Shown here: one piece after another, positions 17,228 through 26,188 of the stretch
Position numbering within the stretch: the first letter of the stretch is position 1
Layout of the letters: every line of letters begins with the position of its first letter
DNA from: an uncultured Clostridia bacterium
Lineage (GTDB): Bacteria > Bacillota > Clostridia > TANB77 > CAG-508
Direction of reading: 5' to 3'
DNA length: 64,000 nucleotides
Assembly (NCBI GenBank): GCA_934121905.1
Contig: CAKOVI010000008.1
Coordinates: forward strand, 14,909-78,908
The notes under the pieces: generated by a model
The model's database searches: none
Told to the model about the DNA's origin: nothing
What the model saw: only the letters and a program-made list of their open reading frames with translations
Position numbers and translations under genes: made by a program

Positions 17228-17256
17228 TTGCCAAACCAAGTATTTTGTGCTAAAAT
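17228..17256 (+). promoter_or_regulatory. Promoter of rpsT
   Basis: TTGCCA (17228-17233), 17-nt spacer and TAAAAT (17251-17256). Confidence 0.6.
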
Positions 17257-17298
17257 AGGGTGTATTATAAATACAAATACTAAAGGAGGTGCAACAAA

Positions 17299-17565
17299 AT
17301 GCCAAACATAAAATCAGCTAAAAAAAGAGTTAAAATAATCGAAAAGAAAACATTAAGAAATAATATGATTAAATCAGGATATAAATCAGCTGTAAGAAAA
17401 TTCGAAGAAGCTATTGAAGCTGGAAAAATAGATGAAGCTAAAGTTCTATTTTCACAAGCTACAAAGAAAATCGATCAAGCTTGCACAAAAGGTGTTTTAG
17501 TTAAAAATACTGCAGCTAGAAAAAAATCTAATTTAGCTAAAAAATTAAATGCAGCTATGGCTTAA
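17299..17565 (+). CDS. rpsT: 30S ribosomal protein S20
   Basis: 88 aa basic helical protein beginning MPNIKSAKKRVKIIEKK, the S20 signature. S20 binds 16S rRNA early in 30S assembly. AAAGGAGGTG lies 7 nt before the ATG. Single-gene unit with its own promoter and terminator. Confidence 0.96.
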   Translation: MPNIKSAKKRVKIIEKKTLRNNMIKSGYKSAVRKFEEAIEAGKIDEAKVLFSQATKKIDQACTKGVLVKNTAARKKSNLAKKLNAAMA

Positions 17566-17636
17566 TTATAAATTGATTAATCGGCCGTATATTAATTAGT
17601 TAATTTATAAATTTAAAAGATTATGCATAGTTTTTT

Positions 17637-17665
17637 AAAGGAAACCACTTAGATGGTTTCCTTTT
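17637..17665. terminator. Terminator shared by rpsT and the bofA unit
   Basis: AAAGGAAACCA/TGGTTTCCTTTT stem with a 6-nt loop between two convergent genes, A/T tracts on both sides. Confidence 0.85.
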
Positions 17666-17673
17666 ATTTTCCA

Positions 17674-17925
17674 TTACATAACCATTTGAAGCAATATCAC
17701 AAGCACAACCCCTGGCACGCCAAAAATACCAACAATCAATGAAGTTAACCAAGTGATATTAAGTGCGAAACCAAATCCTGCACCTACTAAATTAATTAAA
17801 AATAACACAACTCCACCTACAAAAGCATTAATCATAAGTTTAATTATAATCTTAACAGGTGCTGCGATAATCTTTAGCACTATGTATAAAACAATAAGTG
17901 CAATTAAAAAGCTTAAATATTCCAT
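17674..17925 (-). CDS. bofA: BofA-like inhibitor of pro-sigma-K processing
   Basis: 83 aa, two to three hydrophobic helices. APVKIIIKLMINAFVGGVVL, then LINLVGAGFGFALNITWLTSLIVG and FGVPGVVLVILL match the BofA family. In Bacillus BofA holds the SpoIVFB protease inactive in the outer forespore membrane until the mother cell is ready to activate sigma-K. A SigK gene lies 6 kb away (23954-24656). The polysaccharide genes upstream end 20 nt before it. Confidence 0.85.
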   Translation of the reverse strand: MEYLSFLIALIVLYIVLKIIAAPVKIIIKLMINAFVGGVVLFLINLVGAGFGFALNITWLTSLIVGIFGVPGVVLVILLQMVM

Positions 17926-17945
17926 TTTTCTTTATCTCCTTTTCA

Positions 17946-18830
17946 TTAAAAATTCTTGCTTTTCATAATTCCTGGCAAATACAAAAGTCTATATAAACTT
18001 TTATTTAATTTATCTTTCATAAAACTATCATCAAATCTATTATTTGTCAAATAGCTAAATAAAATATAATGTTTAATAGTATACAATCTTTTGCTAAATA
18101 ATACTCCACTCATATCTTTAGATAAAATTTCTTTAAAATACATATAATATCCAAAAGGAGATTCCTTAAATGTCTTGCTTATGTTTTTAGTATATCCTCC
18201 ATCAATATAGCTTCCCTGTTCTATAACATCATTTATAGCAATTACCTTATATTTTTCATCCATTTCATGATACATTCTAGATTCTGTTATAAATTTTTCA
18301 TTATGTTCTAATTTATGAAAATATTCTTTTCTTATTTTACTATTAAAAACAATTATTTTTTCTCCTTGAATATCTTCCTTAAAGTATAAATCAAACATAG
18401 AAGTGATTTGTTCTTGTTTCTTAAATTGATTTCCACTTATTTTACCATCATTTTCTTTTTTTAAAAATACCATTGCATATAAATTCTCATTTTCTAATAA
18501 TTTATTTGCATTTTTTTCTATTTTTTCAAAAGCATTTGGAACGAAATAATCATCAGAATCACAATCTACAATTAAATTTCCTTTTGCTAACTTTACAGCT
18601 TCATTTATAGCTGACATTTTACCATTATTTTTTTGATAATAATATATAATTGGTATAATATTTTCATCTATAAATTTTTTTACATATTTCTTTGTGTCAT
18701 CAGTTGACCCATCATCTACTATTATCCATTCACAATTTAGGTTGTATTTTAAATTTTCTTTTATGCTATCATATAATTTTTGAAGGTATGTTCCTCTGTT
18801 ATATGTTGCAGTTAGTATACTTAGTTTCAT
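17946..18830 (-). CDS. Family 2 glycosyltransferase
   Basis: 294 aa from the ATG at 18830 (MKLSILTATYNRGTYLQKLY). An upstream in-frame start lies within palindromic repeat DNA and is rejected. GT-A fold: NCEWIIVDDGSTDDTKKYV near the N-terminus and the metal-binding DCDSDDYF. It transfers an activated sugar during surface polysaccharide synthesis. Donor and acceptor are unknown. It is part of a run of four such genes up to 22447. Confidence 0.85.
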   Translation of the reverse strand: MKLSILTATYNRGTYLQKLYDSIKENLKYNLNCEWIIVDDGSTDDTKKYVKKFIDENIIPIIYYYQKNNGKMSAINEAVKLAKGNLIVDCDSDDYFVPNAFEKIEKNANKLLENENLYAMVFLKKENDGKISGNQFKKQEQITSMFDLYFKEDIQGEKIIVFNSKIRKEYFHKLEHNEKFITESRMYHEMDEKYKVIAINDVIEQGSYIDGGYTKNISKTFKESPFGYYMYFKEILSKDMSGVLFSKRLYTIKHYILFSYLTNNRFDDSFMKDKLNKSLYRLLYLPGIMKSKNF

Positions 18831-18845
18831 TTTTTCTCCACCCGC

Positions 18846-18938
18846 GGGACAAAAGGGACCGGGTCTTTTTTGTCCCACTTTTTCCTATTATATATTTTTT
18901 ATTATTCTTGGACAAAAAAGACCCGGTCCCTTTTGTCC
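18846..18938. repeat. Palindromic intergenic repeat, copy 2 (inverted pair)
   Basis: Two hairpin units in opposite orientation (18846-18876 and 18910-18938) around 33 bp of AT-rich DNA. Each has the GGGACCGGGTCTTTTT core, and together they can form one large cruciform. The copy lies between two glycosyltransferase genes. Confidence 0.85.
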
Positions 18939-18940
18939 TG

Positions 18941-20047
18941 TTATCCCAGTAAATTCCTTATTTTCTTCAGTAAGAATTCATTATCAAAAACATCTTCACT
19001 ATCATCAAAAACAACATTTTTCAAAATAACCTGTTTTAAACCCTCATAAATTGCCTCTTCCGTATTTTGTAAAATTAGTTTTGGCAAATACCCTTTTACC
19101 GCTTCTTTTGCAGCAGTATCTGTGATAATTATTCTCTTATTTAAAATCTTTGCCTCATCAATAACCATGCCATAACCTTCAAATTTAGAAAGTAACGCAA
19201 AGTAATCTGCTCTTTTTATATATGGGTATGGGTTTTCCCTTTTTCCCATAAGTTTAAATGTGTCTTCTACTTTAAGTTCTTTTATTTGATTTTGTAAATT
19301 TTCTTTTTCCGGTCCATCGCCTATTACATAAATATTATGCATAATTCCATCATCTATAAGTCTTTTATGGACATTTATCAGTCTATCAATTGCCTTTTGT
19401 TCTACAAGTCTTGCAACTGTAATAATAGATGGCACATTTTTATCGATATATTCTTGTCCAATTTTAGCTTTGGATTTTTCTATAATTCTCTCTTTATCTA
19501 TGTAATTATAAATAACTTCTTCTTTTTCATTTAAATTAGGTATAGTATTATATATTCTATTAAATGAATTTTTATTGTCTTTACTTACAAAAATTATTTT
19601 ATCATATTGACTATAAATTTTTTTATCAACTTTAAGTTTCAACTTTGCCTTAAAATTATCTCCAAAAACTTTTGCTATATCATTATGAACCCATACTATT
19701 TTTTTATTTGCTTTTCCCGATTTAAAAATTCTTGTAATTGGACCCTCTAGAAAGGCTATTTCTGTATCAAATTTTCCTTGTATATATTTTTTGTATATAG
19801 ATTTTCCACCTATTAATACCTTTATTGGGATAATTTTTTTCTTGATTTTGCTCATTTCTTCATAAGAATTACTATATAATTGCATTACTTTTATTTTATT
19901 TGATAATTCTTTTTCAAATGCTCCTTTTCCATATAGTGTAAATATTGTTATATCATATTCATTTTGTAATTTGTTTACTATATCTACCAGTACTCTTTCT
20001 GCTCCACCTATTCCTAAGCTTGTTATTCCAAATACTATTTTTTTCAT
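18941..20047 (-). CDS. Family 4 (GT-B) glycosyltransferase
   Basis: 368 aa from the ATG at 20047 (MKKIVFGITSLGIGGAERVL). The longer upstream frame translates the repeat at 20063-20125. GGAERV in the acceptor domain and IITVARLVEQKAIDRLI, NIYVIGDGPEKENL and FALLSKFEGYGMVIDEA in the donor domain are the GT4 signatures, including the E-x7-E-like site. It probably extends a capsule or wall polysaccharide repeat unit. Confidence 0.88.
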   Translation of the reverse strand: MKKIVFGITSLGIGGAERVLVDIVNKLQNEYDITIFTLYGKGAFEKELSNKIKVMQLYSNSYEEMSKIKKKIIPIKVLIGGKSIYKKYIQGKFDTEIAFLEGPITRIFKSGKANKKIVWVHNDIAKVFGDNFKAKLKLKVDKKIYSQYDKIIFVSKDNKNSFNRIYNTIPNLNEKEEVIYNYIDKERIIEKSKAKIGQEYIDKNVPSIITVARLVEQKAIDRLINVHKRLIDDGIMHNIYVIGDGPEKENLQNQIKELKVEDTFKLMGKRENPYPYIKRADYFALLSKFEGYGMVIDEAKILNKRIIITDTAAKEAVKGYLPKLILQNTEEAIYEGLKQVILKNVVFDDSEDVFDNEFLLKKIRNLLG

Positions 20048-20062
20048 TGATTTTTCCTTTCT

Positions 20063-20125
20063 GTGACAAAATGGACCGGGTCTTTTTTGTCCACTGGTCA
20101 TTTAAGACCCGGTCCCTTTTGTCCC
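20063..20125. repeat. Palindromic intergenic repeat, copy 3 (deleted derivative)
   Basis: Two inverted units joined by ACTGGTCATTTAA, matching one end of the larger copies at 26090 and 41194 but lacking their middle. One arm also encodes the last residues and stop codon of the Wzy-like gene. Confidence 0.85.
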
Positions 20126-21481
20126 ACTCGTACATAAAATTATTACCATAGTCATACTAGATAAATTAAAAAATACATATCCCGAAAAGCATGACAATCC
20201 AACAGCTAATAGCATACCAAATAAAGCCATAATTGTATCAATCTTTATCCCTTTTCTGTCTTTAATAGCCTTAATAATAGCTTCAACCATTATTACTGCA
20301 AATGGTCCAAAATATAAAATAAATCCTATTATTCCGAAATTGCAAATAAAAGCTGGTAATTCCATTTCCATAACAAGTTCTCCTGTTTGGTTTTTATAGC
20401 CATTTCCAAATAATATTAATAATGGATTTTTTTGTTCTTTCACTAAAATTATATTGTAAATAAGCTGTTGTTTTCTTAGATTTACATTTGATAAATTTGT
20501 CTTTTTTGCATAGTCACAAAATTCTACTATTGCTCTTTTTTCTGCTTCTGACATATAATTCTCTTCTAATGTTCCATTTTTTATTTGTTTATATATATTT
20601 AATATATCTCCTGTGACAAATCTATTTTCCCCAGTTTCTTCATCTATGTTTATTAATTCATTTTCTCTTAATAATTTTCTTCTTTCTATTGTTTGTGAGC
20701 CCCAAACAACTATCATTATAATTGAAATTATGATAAATACTGATATTGCTATTATTTGCTTTCTACTAATTTTTATGTTATCTCTTATATTTATAAAAAA
20801 TTTTGCCATTATAAATATTGCTAAAATAAGTCCAAATCCAAATAGTCCAGTTCTCATTCCTGATAACATTGTAAGATATATTCCTACAAATAATATTATT
20901 ACAAATTTTTTCCAATCTGTAAACTTAAAATCTTCTAATATTATACATAAACCTAATAGCAACACTGTACATAAACTATTTCCGGATTCAAAATATCCTT
21001 TATATCCAATTCCTTCTATATATGTTGATGATGAAGTTTTGGTTATTATTGAAAAGAATATTGATACTATATATATTGTAATACTTATTAATACTGATTT
21101 TTGAATTTTTCCTTTATCTTTTATTACTGTAAAAAATAAGTATAAATTTACTATCATCATTCCATAATTTATTAAATATTGCATTTCATTTGCTATATTT
21201 CCATATGAACTTCCATTATGTAATTTTTGAAATATTATCAAATGAATTATTGAATATATTAAATAAACTAAACCAACTATTAATTTTTTTCCTTTGTTTT
21301 TTTCTTTAAAAAATAATATTACAAATACTATACATGGTATTATTGGTCTTAATATTGTCGTAGGTGAGATTGTTGTATTATAATAATTTCTAAATAAAAA
21401 ACTTAGTATATCTAGCACCGGACAAAGTATTATAAATAAACACATTAGGTTTTCTAAACTTAATTTTTCTTTTATTTTCAT
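20102..21481 (-). CDS. O-antigen ligase/Wzy-like polysaccharide polymerase
   Basis: 459 aa with about ten membrane helices and a large extracytoplasmic loop (about residues 260-360), the topology of Wzy/WaaL proteins. GYKGYFESGNSLCTVLLLGL and GMRTGLFGFGLILA are typical small-residue motifs, and GNGYKNQTG follows the loop. It probably polymerises or ligates the lipid-linked glycan made by the flanking glycosyltransferases. The C-terminal residues TSGTKGTGS and the stop codon come from the palindromic repeat, so the native C-terminus was replaced or extended by repeat insertion. Confidence 0.8.
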   Translation of the reverse strand: MKIKEKLSLENLMCLFIILCPVLDILSFLFRNYYNTTISPTTILRPIIPCIVFVILFFKEKNKGKKLIVGLVYLIYSIIHLIIFQKLHNGSSYGNIANEMQYLINYGMMIVNLYLFFTVIKDKGKIQKSVLISITIYIVSIFFSIITKTSSSTYIEGIGYKGYFESGNSLCTVLLLGLCIILEDFKFTDWKKFVIILFVGIYLTMLSGMRTGLFGFGLILAIFIMAKFFINIRDNIKISRKQIIAISVFIIISIIMIVVWGSQTIERRKLLRENELINIDEETGENRFVTGDILNIYKQIKNGTLEENYMSEAEKRAIVEFCDYAKKTNLSNVNLRKQQLIYNIILVKEQKNPLLILFGNGYKNQTGELVMEMELPAFICNFGIIGFILYFGPFAVIMVEAIIKAIKDRKGIKIDTIMALFGMLLAVGLSCFSGYVFFNLSSMTMVIILCTSGTKGTGS

Positions 21482-21496
21482 GTTATTGCCCCTCCT

Positions 21497-22447
21497 TTAC
21501 AATAGATGTAAGAAAAAGCAATAAATTTTGAATGTTAATTTGTTATTACTTTTTATATATAAATTTTTCAATGTTTTCTTTTTTAATATTGGATTTTTTC
21601 TCCAATTTGGAAAATTTAAGGTAATATTATTCCAAGTTTCATCTAATGCCAAATTTCTTTCCTCTTTATTTTGAATTTTACACATTCTCTTTAATGAACT
21701 GCATAATAAAAATCTAACATATATAAATTCTAACTCATCTTTGTATTCATCGTAAAAGCCATTTTCTCTATAATATGATATAACATTTTGAAGAACCGTA
21801 AATATTTCCTTTGTTCTAATATTTTGTGTATTTGCTATCGAATTACCTCTTTGTATATAATGTACAAAACATTTTTTTACAAATGATACTTTTTCTAAAT
21901 ATGGTACTAATTTATAGAAAAATTCCACATCTTCATATCTTAAACCTATTGGAAATTTTACACCTGTTTTTTCAAGTAATTCTCTTTTTATTAATTTGTT
22001 CCATGCAACAACACGAGCTTTTTCTACCATTTCTCTTTTTGAGTTATAGACAGCCCCTATATCTTCTCTTTTTTTATCTGGATATTCCCAAATAAAGTTA
22101 CATTCTACCATATCTGCTGCCTCTTTTTGGGCCACATTATACATTTCTTCATACATTGTTTCTTCTACATAATCATCTGAATCTAAAAATGCTATATATT
22201 CACCTGTGGCATATTGCATACCATAATTTCTTGCATCTGATAGTCCACCATTTTCTTTTTCTAAATATTTTATCCCAGGATATTTTTTTAAATATTTTTC
22301 TATTTTTTGCTTTGATGAATCTTTTGAGCCATCATTTACAATTATTACTTCCATATCTTTCAGAGTTTGGTTCACAACTGAGTTTAAGCATTTTTCTATA
22401 TAATTTTCAACATTATATACTGGTATTATTAAACTAACTTTTGGCAT
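21497..22447 (-). CDS. Family 2 glycosyltransferase
   Basis: 316 aa. MPKVSLIIPVYNVENYIEKC, EVIIVNDGSKDSS, GLSDARNYG and AFLDSDDYV are classical GT2 blocks with the DxD-like SDD metal site. The C-terminal region is helical with a short hydrophobic end. It belongs to the surface-polysaccharide cluster, 15 nt before the polymerase gene, and lies 9 nt after trmFO in transcription order. Confidence 0.9.
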   Translation of the reverse strand: MPKVSLIIPVYNVENYIEKCLNSVVNQTLKDMEVIIVNDGSKDSSKQKIEKYLKKYPGIKYLEKENGGLSDARNYGMQYATGEYIAFLDSDDYVEETMYEEMYNVAQKEAADMVECNFIWEYPDKKREDIGAVYNSKREMVEKARVVAWNKLIKRELLEKTGVKFPIGLRYEDVEFFYKLVPYLEKVSFVKKCFVHYIQRGNSIANTQNIRTKEIFTVLQNVISYYRENGFYDEYKDELEFIYVRFLLCSSLKRMCKIQNKEERNLALDETWNNITLNFPNWRKNPILKKKTLKNLYIKSNNKLTFKIYCFFLHLL

Positions 22448-22456
22448 ATTTTCTCC

Positions 22457-23815
22457 TCATTTTTCTAAATATTCAAGAGCTCTATCAGCTAATTTTTCAT
22501 ATTTTAATTTTTTGTCTTTTATTTTTTCTCCTAATTCTGGCACAATTCCAAAGTTTGCATTCATTGGTTGGAATTTGTCATTTTCAGTAGATATGTATTT
22601 TGCTAAAGCTCCTATCATTGTATATTCGGAAAATTCTTTTTTTGTATCATTATTGTATCTTAAAGCCGCATTTATTCCTGCGACTAATCCTGATGATATT
22701 GATTCTACATATCCTTCTACTCCTGTTATTTGACCTGCAAAATATATATTTGGAGATTTTTTTAGATTATATGTATTATCTAATAGGTAACTTGAATTTA
22801 TATATGTATTACGATGCATTACACCATATTTTATGAATTCTGCATTTTCTAAACCTGGTATCATACTAAATACTCTTTTTTGTTCTCCATATTTTAGGTT
22901 TGTTTGAAATCCTACTAGGTTATATAAACTGGCCGCACCATTGTCTTGCCTTAGTTGTACTACTGCATATGGTCTTTTTCCGAATCTTGGGTCATCAAAT
23001 CCAACTGGTTTTAGTGGACCAAATCTTAATGTGTCTATTCCCCTTTTTGCCATTATTTCTACTGGCATACAGCCTTCAAATATTTCTCTTTTTTCAAAGT
23101 CGTGAAGTGTTACTACTTCCGCATTTATTAGCTCTTGCACAAATTTTTCATATTCTTCTTTATTCATTGGAAGATTAATATAGCTTGCATCTTGGATACT
23201 TAATCTTTTTTGCCATTCTTCTATTGTTTCTTCTTTTTTCTTTTCTTGTTCATATCTATTTCCATAAAATGCTATATTAAAGTCTATGCTTTCTTTTGTA
23301 ACTATTGGTGCTGCCGCATCATAAAATGCAAGTTTTTCATTGTCTGTTAATTCTTGGATTTCTTTTGATAAACTTTCTGACGTTAATGGTCCTGTTGCTA
23401 TTATTACAATTCCTTCTTCAGCTAATTTCTTTAAGTGTATTTCTTCTCCAACTTCTTTATTTATTACTTCTATAAGTGGATTGCTTTTGATTTCTTCTGT
23501 TACTTTTTTTGAAAATTCTTCTCTATCTACTGCTAATGCTTGTCCTGCTGGCACTGCTGTTTGGTCTGCTATTTTGATCAGTAGAGAATCTAATTTTCTT
23601 AGTTCTTCTTTTAATAAGCCACATGCATTTGTATGTAGGTTTGATTTGAATGAATTACTACATACTATTTCTGCTAAATTTTGGTTTGAGTGTGCCGGTG
23701 AGTATTTTTGTGGTTTCATTTCATATAACTTTACTTTTATGCCTTTTTTCGCTATTTGATAGGCCGCTTCTGTTCCTGCTAGGCCTCCTCCTATTATTGT
23801 TATATAATCGTTCAT
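22457..23815 (-). CDS. trmFO: Methylenetetrahydrofolate-tRNA (uracil-54-C5)-methyltransferase TrmFO
   Basis: 452 aa, typical length. TrmFO makes ribothymidine at position 54 of tRNAs from methylene-THF with FADH2. FAD-binding GGGLAGTEAA (9-18) opens the protein. AEIVCSNSFKSN, NACGLLKEELRKL and the distal GVEGYVESISSGLVAG are family-specific, and the Cys residues needed for catalysis are in these blocks. It heads the polysaccharide gene run by close spacing (9 nt), probably by chance. Confidence 0.95.
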   Translation of the reverse strand: MNDYITIIGGGLAGTEAAYQIAKKGIKVKLYEMKPQKYSPAHSNQNLAEIVCSNSFKSNLHTNACGLLKEELRKLDSLLIKIADQTAVPAGQALAVDREEFSKKVTEEIKSNPLIEVINKEVGEEIHLKKLAEEGIVIIATGPLTSESLSKEIQELTDNEKLAFYDAAAPIVTKESIDFNIAFYGNRYEQEKKKEETIEEWQKRLSIQDASYINLPMNKEEYEKFVQELINAEVVTLHDFEKREIFEGCMPVEIMAKRGIDTLRFGPLKPVGFDDPRFGKRPYAVVQLRQDNGAASLYNLVGFQTNLKYGEQKRVFSMIPGLENAEFIKYGVMHRNTYINSSYLLDNTYNLKKSPNIYFAGQITGVEGYVESISSGLVAGINAALRYNNDTKKEFSEYTMIGALAKYISTENDKFQPMNANFGIVPELGEKIKDKKLKYEKLADRALEYLEK

Positions 23816-23953
23816 TTTTTTGTCTCCTTTTGGGGTATATTATATAGTATTTTTTATTGGTTTTCAATCTTTCGAGATTAATTTTTAGTTACTTTACAAA
23901 ATAGGTAAAAATCATTTTACAAAAAAAGTAAAAATAAGGAATAAGTCTTCTAC

Positions 23954-24656
23954 CTATTCCTTAAATCCTTCCGCCAATTTTTCAATAGCCTTAGTCTCTA
24001 TCCTCGAAACATATGAACGAGAAATTCCCATCATACTTGCTATTTCCTTTTGTGTTTTCGGTTTTCCTCCTGTCAGCCCAAATCTAAGTTCAATAATTGT
24101 TTTTTCTCTGTCTTTTAATACTTCTTTTATTTTATTATACATCTTTTTTATTTTCATTTTAGTATCCACAACATCATCTATAGATTTATCATCATTTTCT
24201 AAAACCTCTTCTAAAGTTATAACATTATCATCTTTATCTTTTCCTATAGGTTCATTTAAGTGAACTTCCGCATTTAATTTTTTTGTAGCTCTTAGATACA
24301 TCAATACTTCATTATCAATACATCTTGAAACATATGTAGATAACTTAGAACCTTTCTCAACTTTAAAACTATTGACTCCTTTTATAAGACCTATTGTTCC
24401 AATGGAAAGTAAATCATCTTGGTCAATATTAGTATTGGCATATTTTTTACAAACATGCACAACAAGCCTTAAATTTCTTTCTATTAATAAATTTCTTGCT
24501 TCTTCATCCCCTTTTGAAAATTGCTCTAACGCAATTTTTTCTTCTTCAGGTGTTAATGGTTCTGGAAATAAATTTGTTCCAGTAATATATCCGAACAACC
24601 AATATGGCTGTTTTTAAGAATTGTAAAAACCCTGTTATACAAATGCCCATCATCAT
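23954..24656 (-). CDS. sigK: RNA polymerase sigma factor SigK, +1 frameshift at CGG
   Basis: Mother-cell late-sporulation sigma factor. ATG at 24656 follows a strong GGAGGTG and reads MMMGICITGFLQFLKTAILV then V, the hydrophobic pro-sequence. Codon 22 is CGG (24591-24593). Skipping its C continues as GYITGTNLFPEPLTPEEE and all sigma regions: NLRLVVHVCKKY, DDLLSIGTIGLIKGV and the region 4 helix QKEIASMMGISRSYVSRIE. In the zero frame translation stops soon after the CGG. The restored 233 aa protein matches family length and the usual join of pro-peptide to sigma domain. A TTG just before the site could make a protein without the pro-sequence. BofA, its processing inhibitor, is encoded at 17674-17925. 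Confidence 0.85.
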
Positions 24657-24798
24657 AAAAGCACCTCCATTTTTCTCTACACAATTATATGTTATGAAAA
24701 ATAAAAAGTGCCTGACCCTATTTTTAATTTTAATTGCTTAAAACTTTTGGTATATTTTTTTTATTACAACATATATTTATTTAAAAGGAGCTGATTTT

Positions 24799-25588
24799 TT
24801 GAAATTTTTAAAAAGCTTTTTTCAGGGAATTTTAATCGGTGCAGGTGCAATTCTACCTGGAATAAGTAGCGGTGTTTTGTGCGTTATTTTTGGAATTTAC
24901 GAGAATTTACTTAATTGTGTATTAAATTTTTTTAAGAATATAAAAGAAAATTTTAAATATTTATTTCCAATTGGACTCGGCTCTTTAATTGGAATTGTTT
25001 TGTTTGGTAATATTTTAAAATATTTATTTTTTGCCTATCCAATCCAAATAAAATTTATTTTTATTGGTTTAATTTTAGGTAGCATTCCGGCTCTAGTTAA
25101 GACCTGTACATCTAAAGTAAAATTTAAACCTTCTTATTTGATTTTTACATTTATAACACTTTTAGCTGGAATTTTGCTCGTCGTTTTAGAAAAAAAGATT
25201 TCTCGATTTAATGATGCAAATTATAATTTTTTATTTTTAATAATCTCCGGATTTCTTATGTCAGCAGGCATAATTATACCAGGTGTTAGTAATACCTTAA
25301 TTTTGATGCTTTTAGGGATTTATGAATATTACTTAGATGCTGTGTCAATCATATATTTACCATTTCTTTTTCCATTAGGAATTGGAATTATAATTGGTAG
25401 TATATTTTTTATGAAACTGACTAAATTTTTATTAGATAAATTTTATCCTCAAACTTTTTTTGCAATAATAGGCTTTACACTTGGCTCTATTTTCATATTA
25501 TATCCACGGATTTACACTTGATTTAACAGGATTTGCTTCAATTTTAAGTTTAATTTTAGGATTTATTTTAGCTAATCTTCTTGGCTAA
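24799..25588 (+). CDS. DUF368 membrane protein, +1 frameshift at CGG
   Basis: DUF368 (PF04018) polytopic membrane protein of unknown function, sometimes linked to undecaprenyl-phosphate recycling. TTG start at 24799 with AAAGGAG upstream. FFQGILIGAGAILPGISSGV and the repeat motif GIIIPGVSNTLILMLLGIYE are diagnostic. At codon 237 the frame meets CGG (25507-25509) after LYP and would stop four codons later. Skipping the C gives GFTLDLTGFASILSLILGFI and a normal last helix, ending at 25588 (262 aa). This is the only plus-strand example of the CGG lesion. Confidence 0.85.
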
Positions 25589-25597
25589 AATAAATCC
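25559..25597. terminator. Bidirectional terminator between convergent genes
   Basis: 14-bp perfect stem GGATTTATTTTAGC/GCTAAAATAAATCC overlapping the shifted-frame end of the DUF368 gene. The fact that it lies at the shifted-frame stop rather than the zero-frame stop supports the longer product. Confidence 0.8.
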
Positions 25598-25600
25598 TAT

Positions 25601-26074
25601 TTAATTTAATGTATCGTCATTTTTTATCCATTCATCTACATATTCTACTCTGTAATTTTGTTTATTATCTCTCATAACAACTTTTTCTATTCCTGCATTT
25701 ATTATCATTCTTTTGCATAATGTACAAGGATAATTATCAGCTATGTATTCACCATTTCTTTTATTAATTCCAACCAAATATAAGGTTGCACCTAGCATAT
25801 CTCTTCTATTTGCGCTTATTATTGCATTTTGTTCACTATGTACAGATCTACACATTTCATATCCTGCACCACTTAAATTTGTTTTTTGTTTGCGTATACA
25901 ATATCCTAAGTCAAGACAATTTTTTCTACCTCTTGGTGCTCCACTGTATCCTGTTGATATTATTTCGTCATTTTTTACAATTACACTTCCATAGTTGTTT
26001 CTTAGGCATGTTCCTCTTTCTAGTATTGTTTCTGCTATGTCTAGGTAATAGTTTGTTTTGTCTACTCTTTCCAT
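25601..26074 (-). CDS. dCMP deaminase-family protein (ComEB-like)
   Basis: 157 aa zinc deaminase. His79 and Glu81 in VHSEQNAI and Cys117/Cys120 in PCTLCKRMI form the HxE...PCxxC site. The N-terminal GTCLRNNYGSVIVKNDEIIS and SGAPRG loops fit deoxycytidylate deaminase. It converts dCMP to dUMP for thymidylate synthesis. A late-competence (ComEB) role is possible but not supported here. A palindromic repeat separates it from the next upstream gene. Confidence 0.85.
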   Translation of the reverse strand: MERVDKTNYYLDIAETILERGTCLRNNYGSVIVKNDEIISTGYSGAPRGRKNCLDLGYCIRKQKTNLSGAGYEMCRSVHSEQNAIISANRRDMLGATLYLVGINKRNGEYIADNYPCTLCKRMIINAGIEKVVMRDNKQNYRVEYVDEWIKNDDTLN

Positions 26075-26089
26075 TTTTTGCTCCTTTCC

Positions 26090-26178
26090 CCAAAGGGACC
26101 GGGTCTTTTTTGTCCTTGCTCAAAAAGGACCGGGTCTTAAATGACCAGTGGACAAAAAAGACCCGGTCCCTTTTGTCC
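26090..26178. repeat. Palindromic intergenic repeat, copy 4 (full composite)
   Basis: Composite of three core units: the outer two inverted, the middle carrying TTGCTCAAAAAGGACCGGGT then CTTAAATGACC. It is nearly identical, in reverse orientation, to the copy at 41194-41287, so this roughly 90-bp unit has been mobile or duplicated. Confidence 0.88.
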
Positions 26179-26188
26179 TTTTTCTCTA

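Noticed and set aside
23954..24656. A skin-type element interrupting sigK
   Set aside because: No inserted DNA or recombinase is present; only one extra base separates the two parts.
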